From NCBI GenBank assembly GCA_947174325.1, contig CAMWIL010000005.1:1-43824 (forward strand): a stretch of DNA of 43,824 nucleotides. Direction: 5' to 3'. The notes under the pieces were generated by a model. The model was not told the origin of the DNA. It was given only the letters and a program-made list of their open reading frames with translations, and did not search any database. The translations under genes were made by a program, and so were the position numbers. Origin of the DNA: an uncultured Clostridia bacterium (GTDB lineage Bacteria; Bacillota; Clostridia; Christensenellales; UBA3700). Below, piece after piece: positions 25,069-33,483 of this stretch; the first letter of the stretch is position 1, and every line of letters starts with the position of its first letter.

Positions 25069-26018
25069 TAAAGTACGAGGAGTTGCTTGAAAATACCAAA
25101 GTTTACAAGGCTTTGGACGGGGATATACTCGACGGAAGACTCAATCACTGTTATATGATCATGAGCGAGGACGCGCTTGCCGTAGACGGTTTATGCACGT
25201 TGTTTGCAAGGAGGATACTCTGTAAAGACGGAGGTTGCGGAAAGTGTATTTCTTGCAAAAAAGTCGAGGACTCAAACCATGAAAGCGTATACGAACCAAA
25301 AAACCTAAAAGCCGACGGCATAAGAGAGTTTGTGGAAAAAGTCTATATTACTGGCGAGGGAGACGTCAAAGTAATGATGATCCGTCAGCTGGATAAAGTA
25401 GACGTCAAAGTACAAAACTTTCTTTTGAAAAGTCTTGAAGAGCCCGTTGACGGAGTGGTCTTCGTGTTGGGCGTTCAAAGACAGACGGCGGTGTTGGAAA
25501 CGATAAAGTCGAGGAGCAAAAAACTTGCAGTCGCGCCATTTTCCAAAGCGGAATTGGACGGATATTTTAAAGAGACTTTCAGAGGTTATTCAAGAGCTGT
25601 AGTCAACGAAGCGGTCGATTGTTGTATGGGAAGTCTTTCAAGATGCGACGAATTGCTTGAAGACGAAGACTTTTCGGGAGATATGAGCGACGTGGTATTT
25701 TTGCTCAAAGGACTTACTTCTTCCAAGGTCAATCTCAAAATGCAAAAGCGAATTGATATCAAGGACGGGAAACTTGTCAAATATCTTGATATAATGCAGC
25801 TTATTTGCGGCGTTTTGCTCAAAAAAAAGACGGGCGTAGATATCGACGGCTTTGAAAAAGTCAATCCGCTTATCGACACTTTCAACGTGCCTACGCTTGT
25901 CAATTTCAACGAACTTATCGTAAATGCAAAACAAAAAGTCGAGAGCTATTGTAAGGATGAAAATATTCTCGACAATCTATTTATCAAACTATTGGAGGTA
26001 AAATACCTATGTCGATGA
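25065..26018 (+). CDS. holB: DNA polymerase III delta' subunit
   Basis: 317 residues. Zinc-binding cysteines C53, C58, C61 and C64 (ILCKDGGCGKCISCKK) and the AAA+ remnants MMIRQLDKVDVKVQNFLLKSLEEP and IKSRSKKL are typical of clamp-loader subunits. A Walker A motif is absent (about 31-42), as expected for delta', which does not hydrolyse ATP. The sequence is otherwise divergent, and its position between tmk and ricT supports the assignment. It helps load the beta sliding clamp at replication forks. It overlaps tmk by 4 bases and ricT by 10. Confidence 0.88.
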   Translation: MIKYEELLENTKVYKALDGDILDGRLNHCYMIMSEDALAVDGLCTLFARRILCKDGGCGKCISCKKVEDSNHESVYEPKNLKADGIREFVEKVYITGEGDVKVMMIRQLDKVDVKVQNFLLKSLEEPVDGVVFVLGVQRQTAVLETIKSRSKKLAVAPFSKAELDGYFKETFRGYSRAVVNEAVDCCMGSLSRCDELLEDEDFSGDMSDVVFLLKGLTSSKVNLKMQKRIDIKDGKLVKYLDIMQLICGVLLKKKTGVDIDGFEKVNPLIDTFNVPTLVNFNELIVNAKQKVESYCKDENILDNLFIKLLEVKYLCR

Positions 26019-26893
26019 TAGTAGGAGTAAAATTCGGAGGATCGGGTAAACAGTACTCTTTCGATCCGTTGAATATAGATTTTGAAGAAGGAGACGGCGT
26101 AGTCGTAGAGACCGTGCGCGGATTGGAATTTGCGCGCGTAACACAGGCAAATACCGTCGTGCCTGACGAGGAAATAAAAAATCCGCTCAAACCGGTTATC
26201 CGTAAAGCGACGAAGGAAGACGAAAAAAGGGCTAAAGAAAACGAAGAGAAAAAAGAGGGCGCTTTGCAGTTGTGCCAGAAATTCATCGACAAACACGACT
26301 TGAAGATGAAACTCGTCGACGCGGAATATACTTTTGACAGGTCCAAAGTCATTTTCTCTTTTACCGCTGACGGCCGCGTGGATTTCAGAGAACTTGTCAA
26401 AGACTTGGCGAGCAAGATGAGAATGCGTATAGAGCTTCGTCAAATCTACGAACGCGACGATATTAAGATACGCGGAGCAATGGGCATGTGCGGAAGAGAA
26501 TGCTGTTGTATCAAATATCTCACCGATTATGAAAAAGCGACCGTGAAGATGGCGAAAAATCAAAACCTATCGCTCAATCCTACCAAAGTAAGCGGTATGT
26601 GCGGAAAACTTATGTGCTGTCTTAAATACGAAAACGACTTTTACGCCGACGTCAACAAACGTCTACCCAAAGTAGGCGCGACCGTCAAAGTAAAGGAAGG
26701 ACACGGCAGAGTTGACGAAACGGACGTGCTCAAAGAGAGGATAAAAGTCACGATAGAGAAAGACGACGGCGTCGTGCAAAATTATTACAACGTCGGAGAA
26801 TTTGAGATCCTATGCTCTCCGAAAGGCTGTCCTAGAAAAGAACTCGCGCACGACGAGGTGGATGAGAAGGAGCTTGAAAAGCTCGAAAACTAA
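26009..26893 (+). CDS. ricT: PSP1-domain protein, RicT (YaaT) homologue
   Basis: 294 residues. It starts MIVGVKFGGSGKQYSFDP, then VVVETVRGLEFARVTQ, the start of the PSP1 domain. Conserved cysteines lie in GMCGRECCCIKY (C161, C165-C167) and GMCGKLMCCLKY (C198, C203, C204). In Bacillus subtilis YaaT forms an Fe-S-containing complex with YlbF and YmcA that directs RNase Y cleavage and affects sporulation and biofilm formation. A Lys/Glu-rich stretch (66-84) interrupts the domain. The start lies inside holB, with AGGT upstream. A terminator follows directly. Confidence 0.92.
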   Translation: MSMIVGVKFGGSGKQYSFDPLNIDFEEGDGVVVETVRGLEFARVTQANTVVPDEEIKNPLKPVIRKATKEDEKRAKENEEKKEGALQLCQKFIDKHDLKMKLVDAEYTFDRSKVIFSFTADGRVDFRELVKDLASKMRMRIELRQIYERDDIKIRGAMGMCGRECCCIKYLTDYEKATVKMAKNQNLSLNPTKVSGMCGKLMCCLKYENDFYADVNKRLPKVGATVKVKEGHGRVDETDVLKERIKVTIEKDDGVVQNYYNVGEFEILCSPKGCPRKELAHDEVDEKELEKLEN

Positions 26894-26926
26894 ACAAGAG
26901 CGCGTATCTCGGCGCGCCTTTTGTCC
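26894..26926 (+). terminator. Terminator after ricT
   Basis: ACAAGAGCGCG (26894-26904) pairs with CGCGCCTTTTGT (26913-26924), with a bulge and a G-T pair, and a T-run within the 3' arm. The remaining 115 bases to the ferredoxin promoter contain nothing I recognise. Confidence 0.6.
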
Positions 26927-27041
26927 CAACGATTAGGTCGCCCTCGGAGACATTTTAAAGAGGGATAAAATAGTTAGCAAAAGACAACACGGACGCGAGC
27001 GTCAAATATAGATTTCTTTTGACATTTTAGGCGCTTAACTC

Positions 27042-27070
27042 TTTACAAAAGCGATTGCGTGTGTTAGAAT
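27042..27070 (+). promoter_or_regulatory. Promoter of the ferredoxin gene
   Basis: TTTACA (27042-27047), a 17-base spacer and TAGAAT (27065-27070), with an extended -10 TG at 27062-27063. Confidence 0.75.
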
Positions 27071-27105
27071 AAATATACTACTTAAATAAAAAGGAGATTT
27101 ATGTT

Positions 27106-27276
27106 ATGGCTTATGTTATAGGTGACGATTGCATCAAATGCGGCGCTTGCGCAGAGGGATGTCCCGTTAGCGCGATTTCCGAAGGTGACGACAAGTATGT
27201 TATCGACGCTGACGTATGTATCAGTTGCGGTTCGTGCGCTGCGGGTTGTCCGGTAAGTACTATTTCCGAGGAATAA
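27106..27276 (+). CDS. 2[4Fe-4S] ferredoxin, clostridial type
   Basis: 56 residues, the usual length of clostridial ferredoxins. Two CxxCxxCxxxCP motifs bind the clusters: C9-C12-C15-C19 (DDCIKCGACAEGCP) and C38-C41-C44-C48 (DVCISCGSCAAGCP). The protein is small, acidic and cytoplasmic and carries low-potential electrons for hydrogenases, pyruvate:ferredoxin oxidoreductase and similar enzymes. AAGGAG at 27091-27096 serves ATG 27106; the ATG at 27101 is out of frame. It is flanked by its own promoter and a strong terminator, so it is a one-gene unit. Confidence 0.95.
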   Translation: MAYVIGDDCIKCGACAEGCPVSAISEGDDKYVIDADVCISCGSCAAGCPVSTISEE

Positions 27277-27305
27277 CTATCGTTTGATAATCATCAATCA
27301 AAAAT

Positions 27306-27345
27306 AAAATTTTCCGCATACCTTTCGTAAGCGGAAAATTTTTTT
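27306..27345 (+). terminator. Strong terminator after the ferredoxin gene
   Basis: AAAATTTTCCGC (27306-27317) pairs perfectly with GCGGAAAATTTT (27331-27342) and is followed by a run of T to 27345. Confidence 0.9.
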
Positions 27346-27385
27346 ATTAAATGCCTTATATTTGTCATATCGGCTTGTTTTGTAG

Positions 27386-27414
27386 TTGACGAAAAATTTT
27401 AATGTTGTTATAAT
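27386..27414 (+). promoter_or_regulatory. Promoter of the GT8/ABC exporter operon
   Basis: TTGACG (27386-27391), a 17-base spacer and TATAAT (27409-27414), with an extended -10 TG at 27406-27407. Confidence 0.8.
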
Positions 27415-27460
27415 TATCAATAGTAGAATACTAAAAATATGAAGATTTGAGGTTCAAGCG

Positions 27461-28312
27461 ATGACTGAGCAGCCGGTTGAGAGAATACACGTTTGCTATT
27501 GCGGAAACGAAAAAGTTTTTCCGCTTATTTTGCTAAGCGCGATATCTATCGCAAAATATACGACTGCGCCCGTATCGCTTTATATCGTCACCGCAAACCT
27601 TACGCGTATAAATCCAAAGTTTATCGCGGTGGACGCTTCAAGGGCGCAAATATTGACCGAAGCGCTTCAAAAGGGAAATCCGGATAGCGTTGCAAAGATA
27701 GTAGACGCGACCGATCTATACGAAAACGCGCTAGGCGGAAGTAAAAGCGAGAAATCAAAATATACTCCGTATTCCTATTTGCGTATGTTGTTGCCGACTC
27801 TTGATCTTAATGAGAAAATAATATATCTTGATTCAGATACGATGTGTTGTTCCGACTTGGCTCAACTTTGGGATATAGATATATCGCAGTATGAATTTGC
27901 CGCGGTGCGCGATCATATGGGACAGCACTTTTTCGGTAGAGATTATATAAATTCGGGCGTACTTTATCTGAATTTCGATATGATAGGCAAGAGCGGACTT
28001 TTTGATCGCGGTATTGAGAAAATAAAAAACAAGCGTCTGTTTTTCCCCGACCAAACGGTGCTTAATAAATACGGTAAACGTATTTTGCGATTGCCTAGAA
28101 AGTTCAACGAGCAAAGGGGCGCGAGAGAAGGCGAAACCGTAATAAAGCACTTTTGCCAAGGTATCAAATGGGTACCTTTCCACGTCTATAATATCAAGCA
28201 GTCGGAAAGACGGAAAGTGCGCGAAAATCTAGGCATAGATTTCTTTGAAGATATATACGCGATTTATGATGAATTGCAAGCTAAATACAACTTTGAAAAG
28301 GGAAGAGAATGA
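27461..28312 (+). CDS. Glycosyltransferase family 8
   Basis: 283 residues. The order VCYCGNEKVFPLILLSAISI, KYTPYSYLRMLLP (100-112), the metal-binding DxD at D124-D126 in IIYLDSDTM, INSGVLYLN (163-171), FPDQTVLN and HFCQGIKWV is that of GT8 (LgtC/GspA-like) retaining transferases. It would move a hexose from a nucleotide-sugar to an unknown acceptor in the cytoplasm; no membrane segment is present. GAGG precedes the ATG. Its stop overlaps the ATG of the ABC ATPase as ATGA, so enzyme and exporter are made together. This suggests the exporter handles a glycosylated product. Confidence 0.9.
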   Translation: MTEQPVERIHVCYCGNEKVFPLILLSAISIAKYTTAPVSLYIVTANLTRINPKFIAVDASRAQILTEALQKGNPDSVAKIVDATDLYENALGGSKSEKSKYTPYSYLRMLLPTLDLNEKIIYLDSDTMCCSDLAQLWDIDISQYEFAAVRDHMGQHFFGRDYINSGVLYLNFDMIGKSGLFDRGIEKIKNKRLFFPDQTVLNKYGKRILRLPRKFNEQRGAREGETVIKHFCQGIKWVPFHVYNIKQSERRKVRENLGIDFFEDIYAIYDELQAKYNFEKGRE

Positions 28313-29262
28313 ACGATATCAATTACGCTGTAATAATTGAAAATCTGACTAAATCGTACGGTGACGTTAAAGCCGTCAACGATATCTCTTTTCACGTCGA
28401 ACGCGGCTCGTTGTTTGCTTTTTTGGGCATAAACGGAGCGGGCAAAAGCACGACGATAAACATAATTTGTTCTATCCTCAAAAAAGACGGCGGCAAGGTC
28501 TTCGTCAACGGCTATGATTTAGATATTCAATCTGCGGCTATTCGCAACGAGATAGGCATAGTATTCCAGACGAGCGTGCTGGATATGGGACTTACGGTAA
28601 AGCAGAATTTGGATATTCGCGCGTCTTTCTATTCTATGTCAAAAGAAGAAAAGAAAAAGACGGTAGATTCCATAGTCGAATTGTTGGAATTAGAGCCTAT
28701 TCTCAACAGACCCGTTAAGAATCTGAGCGGAGGACAAATGCGGCGCGTGGACATCGCCAGAGCGATGGTGCACCGTCCGAAATTGCTTATACTTGACGAA
28801 CCTACTACGGGACTCGATCCAAAGACGCGTCTCAACGTTTGGGCGCTTATCGATAAGATAAGAATGGAAACGGGAATGACCGTGTTTTTGACTACGCACT
28901 ATCTTGAAGAGGCGGAAAAGGCGACGGACGTCGTGATAATGGACAAGGGAAATATTATTGCGCACGGTACGCCCAACGAACTGAAAAATCTTTATTCCAA
29001 CGACAATATCATATGTTATCGCTTACGTGACGATAAGTTGGAAAAATCATTGGAAAAAGATGGAATAAGGTATTCCTACGACGACGAGCATTCGGCTTAT
29101 AAGATCGTTATCCGCAATACGATTGAGGCAAAAAATATTCTTGCTAAATACGACGAATATTTGACTGATATCGAGATTATAAAAGGCACGATGGACGACG
29201 TTTTCCTCAACGTTACAGGACAGAAAGAAATAGTACAAGGGGGCGGCAATGACGAAGAATAA
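28309..29262 (+). CDS. ABC-2 type exporter ATP-binding protein (second copy)
   Basis: 317 residues. Walker A GINGAGKST (40-48), signature NLSGGQMRRVDIARAM, Walker B LLILDEPTTGLD and switch histidine in FLTTHYLEEA. The C-terminal extension ends KGTMDDVFLNVTGQKE, nearly the wording of the copy at 15032, so the two are paralogues. It starts inside the GT8 stop (ATGA) and overlaps the permease gene by 14 bases. It powers export by the permease; the substrate may be a sugar-bearing lipid or peptide modified by the GT8 enzyme. Confidence 0.92.
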   Translation: MNDINYAVIIENLTKSYGDVKAVNDISFHVERGSLFAFLGINGAGKSTTINIICSILKKDGGKVFVNGYDLDIQSAAIRNEIGIVFQTSVLDMGLTVKQNLDIRASFYSMSKEEKKKTVDSIVELLELEPILNRPVKNLSGGQMRRVDIARAMVHRPKLLILDEPTTGLDPKTRLNVWALIDKIRMETGMTVFLTTHYLEEAEKATDVVIMDKGNIIAHGTPNELKNLYSNDNIICYRLRDDKLEKSLEKDGIRYSYDDEHSAYKIVIRNTIEAKNILAKYDEYLTDIEIIKGTMDDVFLNVTGQKEIVQGGGNDEE

Positions 29263-30238
29263 TGCGAAAAACGTCGATATATTTTTCCAACTTACAAAAA
29301 GACATTTGTTGGTATTTTTCGGCAATAAAGTCAGGGTGATGTATACCTTGCTCGTTCCCGTGATAATATTCGTGGTTTACATATTTTTCCTTCGCGATTT
29401 GGAAATGCTGACCATTCAAAACGAACTTATCAAGATGGGTATATTCGAAGACGAAACGATGTGGCATTATTGCCAAACGCTAGTCGATTCGTGGATGATA
29501 AGCGGTATAATCGGCTTGTCTACTATCACAGTCGCGTTGCAGGCAAATACGATAATCGTAGAAGACAAACAAAACGGAGTCAACCGAGATTTCGCGTCTT
29601 CGCCGATAAACAAAAACGTGTTGATAGCAAGTTATTTCTTCTACAATTTCATAGTGACCGTATTGGTATGCTTTGTATTTTTGTTGGTATGCCTTATATA
29701 TTTAGCGGTAATGGGCGAATTTCTCATATCGTTTGCCAACGTGCTTACGGTGTTTGCAACAATGCTTTATTCGACTGTGTCCGCCACGCTTATGACGGTA
29801 TTCGTATGTTCGTTCGTAAAGACCGAAGGCACGATGATGAGTATAGTTGCAGTTTTTTCTACCGCGATAGGATTTTTGATAGGCGCGTATATGCCTTTGG
29901 GTATGTTGCCAGTTTGGGTACAGGGCGTTTGCGGTTTTATTCCGGGAACGTATTCGTGCGCGTTGCTGCGTTACGGATTTATGGCAAATCCGCTAAACGA
30001 TCTTACCGTTTACGTTACCGACGTATTGCAGTTGGAAGGCGGAGCGGAGTTGATAAACTCGTTGACGGGCAACTTCGGTTACAATCTCAATTTCTTCGGG
30101 AATAGCGTGTCCGCGCCATTCCAAGCGTTGGCGATAGCGGTGTTCATCGTCGTATTCTTAGCTTTGAATATAGGCGTTGGAAATAACCTTGCGACGGTTT
30201 TGGGAATGAGCAAGAAAAAGAAGAAAAACAAGAAATGA
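29249..30238 (+). CDS. ABC-2 type permease (second copy)
   Basis: 329 residues with six predicted membrane helices. IVEDKQNGVNRDFASSPINKNVL and GFLIGAYMPLG...GFIPGTYSCALLR align with matching blocks in the permease at 15960. The C-terminus is a lysine-rich tail (SKKKKKNKK). It overlaps the ATPase gene by 14 bases, with GGGGGCGG upstream of its ATG. Together they form a DrrAB/NatAB-like exporter. A strong terminator follows, closing a three-gene operon with the GT8 gene. Confidence 0.9.
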   Translation: MTKNNAKNVDIFFQLTKRHLLVFFGNKVRVMYTLLVPVIIFVVYIFFLRDLEMLTIQNELIKMGIFEDETMWHYCQTLVDSWMISGIIGLSTITVALQANTIIVEDKQNGVNRDFASSPINKNVLIASYFFYNFIVTVLVCFVFLLVCLIYLAVMGEFLISFANVLTVFATMLYSTVSATLMTVFVCSFVKTEGTMMSIVAVFSTAIGFLIGAYMPLGMLPVWVQGVCGFIPGTYSCALLRYGFMANPLNDLTVYVTDVLQLEGGAELINSLTGNFGYNLNFFGNSVSAPFQALAIAVFIVVFLALNIGVGNNLATVLGMSKKKKKNKK

Positions 30239-30239
30239 T

Positions 30240-30268
30240 AAATTGCCGAGCAATCGGCAATTTTTTTT
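30240..30268 (+). terminator. Terminator of the GT8/ABC operon
   Basis: AAATTGCCGA (30240-30249) and TCGGCAATTT (30254-30263) form a perfect 10-base stem with a GCAA loop, followed by T to 30268. Confidence 0.92.
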
Positions 30269-30319
30269 GCGAAAATTCAAAAAAAATATTTTCTTGTCCT
30301 TTTAATTTATAATAATATA

Positions 30320-30328
30320 TGCTATAAT
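30320..30328 (+). promoter_or_regulatory. Extended -10 promoter of the pyr operon
   Basis: TGCTATAAT, with TG at 30320-30321 and TATAAT at 30323-30328, 27 bases before the pyrB start. The leader is only about 20 bases, too short for a PyrR attenuator. Confidence 0.65.
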
Positions 30329-30354
30329 GAATAGAACAAGTTTGCGGAGGTCAA

Positions 30355-31275
30355 ATGAAAAGAGATTTTTTGACAATGGCGGATGCGAGCAGAGAGCAAA
30401 TAAATGAATTGCTTGTTCGCGCCGACTTTATGAAGAAGAGTATTCTCGACGGTAAAAAAGATATGGATTTGCTCAAAGGCAAAAACGTGATAACGCTGTT
30501 TTATGAGAATTCTACTCGTACGAGATGTTCGTTTGAATCGGCGGCGAAATATCTTGGCGCAAGCGCTTTGGGAATAACGACGAGCGGTTCGAGCGTCAAG
30601 AAAGGCGAAAGTCTTATAGACACGGCAGTCACGCTTGACAAAATGATGGCTGACGCGATAATCATAAGACACTCCGTCGCGGGCGCGCCTGCTATAATCG
30701 CAAAACACGTCAAAGCCGGAGTGATCAATGCGGGCGACGGTATGCACGCCCACCCCACGCAAGCGCTTTTGGATATGTATACGATGAGAGAGAAGTTCGG
30801 CGAGCTCAAAGGTCTGGAAGTCGCGATAATCGGCGACGTCAAACATTCGAGAGTTGCGCAGAGCAATATCGTAGGACTTAGCAAAATGGGAGCTAAGGTG
30901 AAGGTGTTCGCGCCTAATACGCTTATGCCCAAAGGAATAGAGAATCAACCTTGCAAAGTGTGCAAAAACGCAAAAGAAGCGTTTGAGGGAAGCGACGTTA
31001 TAATGGGACTTAGAATTCAGTTGGAACGTCAGCAGAAAGGACTGTTCCCTAGCGTTGAAGAGTACAACCGCTTTTACGGCGTGAGCGCCGAGAGGTTGAA
31101 AATGTGCAACAAGGGCGTCATAGTAATGCACCCCGGACCTGCTAACAGGGGAATAGAAATAGACTGCGACGTGCTTGATTCGCAAGTTTGTTATAAAGAC
31201 GAACAAGTCACCAACGGAGTCGCTACGAGAATGGCGCTGCTTGAATGGGTATGCGCAGATCAAAAGAGAAAGTAA
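30355..31275 (+). CDS. pyrB: Aspartate carbamoyltransferase catalytic chain
   Basis: 306 residues. The carbamoyl-phosphate site STRTR (53-57) lies in FYENSTRTRCSFESAAKYLGA; HPTQALLDMYT and MHPGPANRG are the aspartate-domain signatures. It joins carbamoyl phosphate and aspartate, the committed step of UMP synthesis. No regulatory chain (pyrI) is present, as in Bacillus. GGAGG precedes the ATG. It is the first gene of a closely packed operon of UMP enzymes; pyrR, a uracil permease and carAB are not in the window. Confidence 0.97.
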   Translation: MKRDFLTMADASREQINELLVRADFMKKSILDGKKDMDLLKGKNVITLFYENSTRTRCSFESAAKYLGASALGITTSGSSVKKGESLIDTAVTLDKMMADAIIIRHSVAGAPAIIAKHVKAGVINAGDGMHAHPTQALLDMYTMREKFGELKGLEVAIIGDVKHSRVAQSNIVGLSKMGAKVKVFAPNTLMPKGIENQPCKVCKNAKEAFEGSDVIMGLRIQLERQQKGLFPSVEEYNRFYGVSAERLKMCNKGVIVMHPGPANRGIEIDCDVLDSQVCYKDEQVTNGVATRMALLEWVCADQKRK

Positions 31276-31290
31276 CGAAAGGAGAAATAT

Positions 31291-32547
31291 ATGGCTTTAC
31301 TTATCAAAAACGCATTAGTCGACGGCAATAAGGTCGATATAGCTTTGGAGAAAAATAGAATTAGTCAAATAGGCAAAAATTTGAAAGGCAACTTTGACGA
31401 AGTTATAGAAGCCGACGGCTTGACGGCTTTGCCTGCTTTTATAGATATGCATACGCATTTAAGAGAGCCGGGATTTGAATACAAGGAAGACATCGCAAGC
31501 GGAAGCGCGGCGGCTGTCGCAGGCGGTTTTTCTACAGTTTGCTGTATGCCTAACACAAAACCTGTCACAGACAATAAATATATCGTCAGCTATATAGTCA
31601 ACAGAGCCAAACAGGTTGATTTGGCGAAAGTATATCCGATAGGAGCGATTACTCTTGGACTTAAAGGCGAAACTATGGCGGAAATGGGCAGTATGAAAGA
31701 GGCGGGAGCGATCGCTATGAGCGACGACGGACAACCCGTTACTACGGCGCAGATGATGCGGCTTGCGCTTGAATACGCCAAAGATTACGATCTTCTTTTG
31801 TGCAGTCACTGCGAAGAAAAGTCTTTGATAAACGAAGGCGTCGTCAACGAGGGAGAAAACGCTACTCGCGCAGGGCTTAAAGGTATCCCGAGTTGCGCGG
31901 AAGATATAATGATCGCCAGAGAAATAATTCTTGCCGAAATGCTAGATACGAAAGTGCATATTTGTCACGTCAGCACGGCGAGCGGAGTTCAGTTGATAAG
32001 AGAAGCGAAAGCGAGAGGAGTCAAAGTATCTTGCGAGACTTGTCCGCATTATATCGCGGGTACGGACGAACTTATACTCGATTACAACACCGCAAGCAAA
32101 GTCAATCCGCCTTTGCGTACCGAAAAGGACAGACAGGCGATATTGAAAGGTCTTGCCGACGGAACGATCGACGTCATAGCGACAGATCACGCTCCGCATC
32201 ATTACGAAGACAAGGTAGTAGACTTTTCGCTTGCCGCCAACGGTATCAGCGGACTTGAAAGCGCATTTTCGCTTAGCTATACGTATCTCGTAGACAGCGG
32301 TATCGTGACTTTGGACAAGCTTGTAGAGCTTATGAGCAAACGCCCTGCCGAACTTTTGGGGCTAGAGAGCGGAAAATTAGTCGAGGGCGGACTTGCGGAT
32401 ATTACTTTGGTGGATCTTGACAAAGAATACAAGATCGACGCAAAGAACTTTAAGTCAAAGGGAAAGAACACTCCGTTTGACGGCTGGAAAGTCAAGGGCA
32501 AAGTAATGAAGACGATAGTCGAAGGCAAAGTAAAATATTCGGTATAA
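31291..32547 (+). CDS. pyrC: Dihydroorotase
   Basis: 418 residues, the class I (Bacillus PyrC) amidohydrolase type. Zinc ligands H54 and H56 lie in DMHTHLREPGFEYKED; further ligands are in the blocks around SHCEEKS, ICHVSTA and ATDHAPHH. It closes carbamoyl aspartate to dihydroorotate. AAAGGAG precedes the ATG, 15 bases after pyrB. The protein is full length with no odd features. Confidence 0.97.
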   Translation: MALLIKNALVDGNKVDIALEKNRISQIGKNLKGNFDEVIEADGLTALPAFIDMHTHLREPGFEYKEDIASGSAAAVAGGFSTVCCMPNTKPVTDNKYIVSYIVNRAKQVDLAKVYPIGAITLGLKGETMAEMGSMKEAGAIAMSDDGQPVTTAQMMRLALEYAKDYDLLLCSHCEEKSLINEGVVNEGENATRAGLKGIPSCAEDIMIAREIILAEMLDTKVHICHVSTASGVQLIREAKARGVKVSCETCPHYIAGTDELILDYNTASKVNPPLRTEKDRQAILKGLADGTIDVIATDHAPHHYEDKVVDFSLAANGISGLESAFSLSYTYLVDSGIVTLDKLVELMSKRPAELLGLESGKLVEGGLADITLVDLDKEYKIDAKNFKSKGKNTPFDGWKVKGKVMKTIVEGKVKYSV

Positions 32548-32564
32548 ATTTGGGGAGAAGAAAA

Positions 32565-33470
32565 ATGATAATTGACAGACTTATAGACAAGATAAAACTC
32601 ACCGACAATCCGTCGGTAATAGGACTCGATACCTGCATAGATTATTTGCCGGACGAAATGAGATCCAAGTGCGTTACGTTGGACGAGTGCGCGAAACAGA
32701 TAAAGAAATTCAATTTCGATCTTATCGACACGCTCAAAGACGTGATCCCTGCGGTAAAAGTTCAAGTAGCGTATTACGAGATGTACGGCGTCGAGGGTAT
32801 GATCGCTTTTAGGGATACGATAAAGTACGCAAGAGAAAACGGACTTTTCGTAATCGCAGATATCAAGCGTAACGATATAGGTTCTACGGCGAGCGCGTAT
32901 AGCAAAGCGTATATAGGCAAGACTACGCTTGCCGACGGCAGCAAAGTTACGCCGTTTGAGAGCGATTTTATCACGATAAACGGATATTTGGGAAGCGACG
33001 GTATCTTGCCGTTCGTCGCCGATTGTAAAGAAAACGACAAGGGCGCGTTCGTGCTTGTCAAGACTTCCAATCCGTCTGGCGGAGAGTTGCAGGATAGGAC
33101 TATGGAAAACGGCAACACTCTATATGACAATATGGCTACGCTTGTCGACGGTTGGGGCAAGGAGCTTATAGGTAAATACGGTTACAGCAGTATCGGCGGA
33201 GTAGTAGGCGCTACGCATATGGAACAAGCCAAGTTGATACGCAAGGCGCATCCAAATATGTTTTTCCTTATACCCGGCTACGGCGCGCAAGGCGGAAAAG
33301 CGGAAGATCTCGCGGTTTGTTTTGAAAACGGCGTCGGCGGTATAGTAAACTCGTCGCGCGGAATACTTTGCGCTTACAAGAAAGACGCTTATAGAGGACT
33401 GGACTATAAGCAAGCCGCTTTGAAAGCAAGTATAGATATGCAAAAAGACATTTCGAGATGTATCAAATAA
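32565..33470 (+). CDS. pyrF: Orotidine 5'-phosphate decarboxylase, type 2
   Basis: 301 residues, the longer subfamily 2 form. The catalytic Lys/Asp pair is K101 and D104 in IADIKRNDIGSTASAY, the type 2 signature. It decarboxylates OMP to UMP, the last step of the route. I start at ATG 32565, which has GGGGAGA at 32553-32559; the in-frame TTG at 32550 lacks a ribosome site. It stands between pyrC and pyrK, ahead of pyrE in gene order although it acts after it. Confidence 0.95.
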   Translation: MIIDRLIDKIKLTDNPSVIGLDTCIDYLPDEMRSKCVTLDECAKQIKKFNFDLIDTLKDVIPAVKVQVAYYEMYGVEGMIAFRDTIKYARENGLFVIADIKRNDIGSTASAYSKAYIGKTTLADGSKVTPFESDFITINGYLGSDGILPFVADCKENDKGAFVLVKTSNPSGGELQDRTMENGNTLYDNMATLVDGWGKELIGKYGYSSIGGVVGATHMEQAKLIRKAHPNMFFLIPGYGAQGGKAEDLAVCFENGVGGIVNSSRGILCAYKKDAYRGLDYKQAALKASIDMQKDISRCIK

Positions 33471-33483
33471 ATCGAGGTATATA

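Noticed and set aside
26911..26918. GGCGCGCC palindrome after ricT as a regulatory site
   Set aside because: It is part of the GC-rich terminator stem and needs no further explanation.
30268..30354. PyrR-type attenuator or other leader RNA before pyrB
   Set aside because: The leader after the -10 box is about 20 bases long and has no conserved PyrR-binding loop or competing hairpins.
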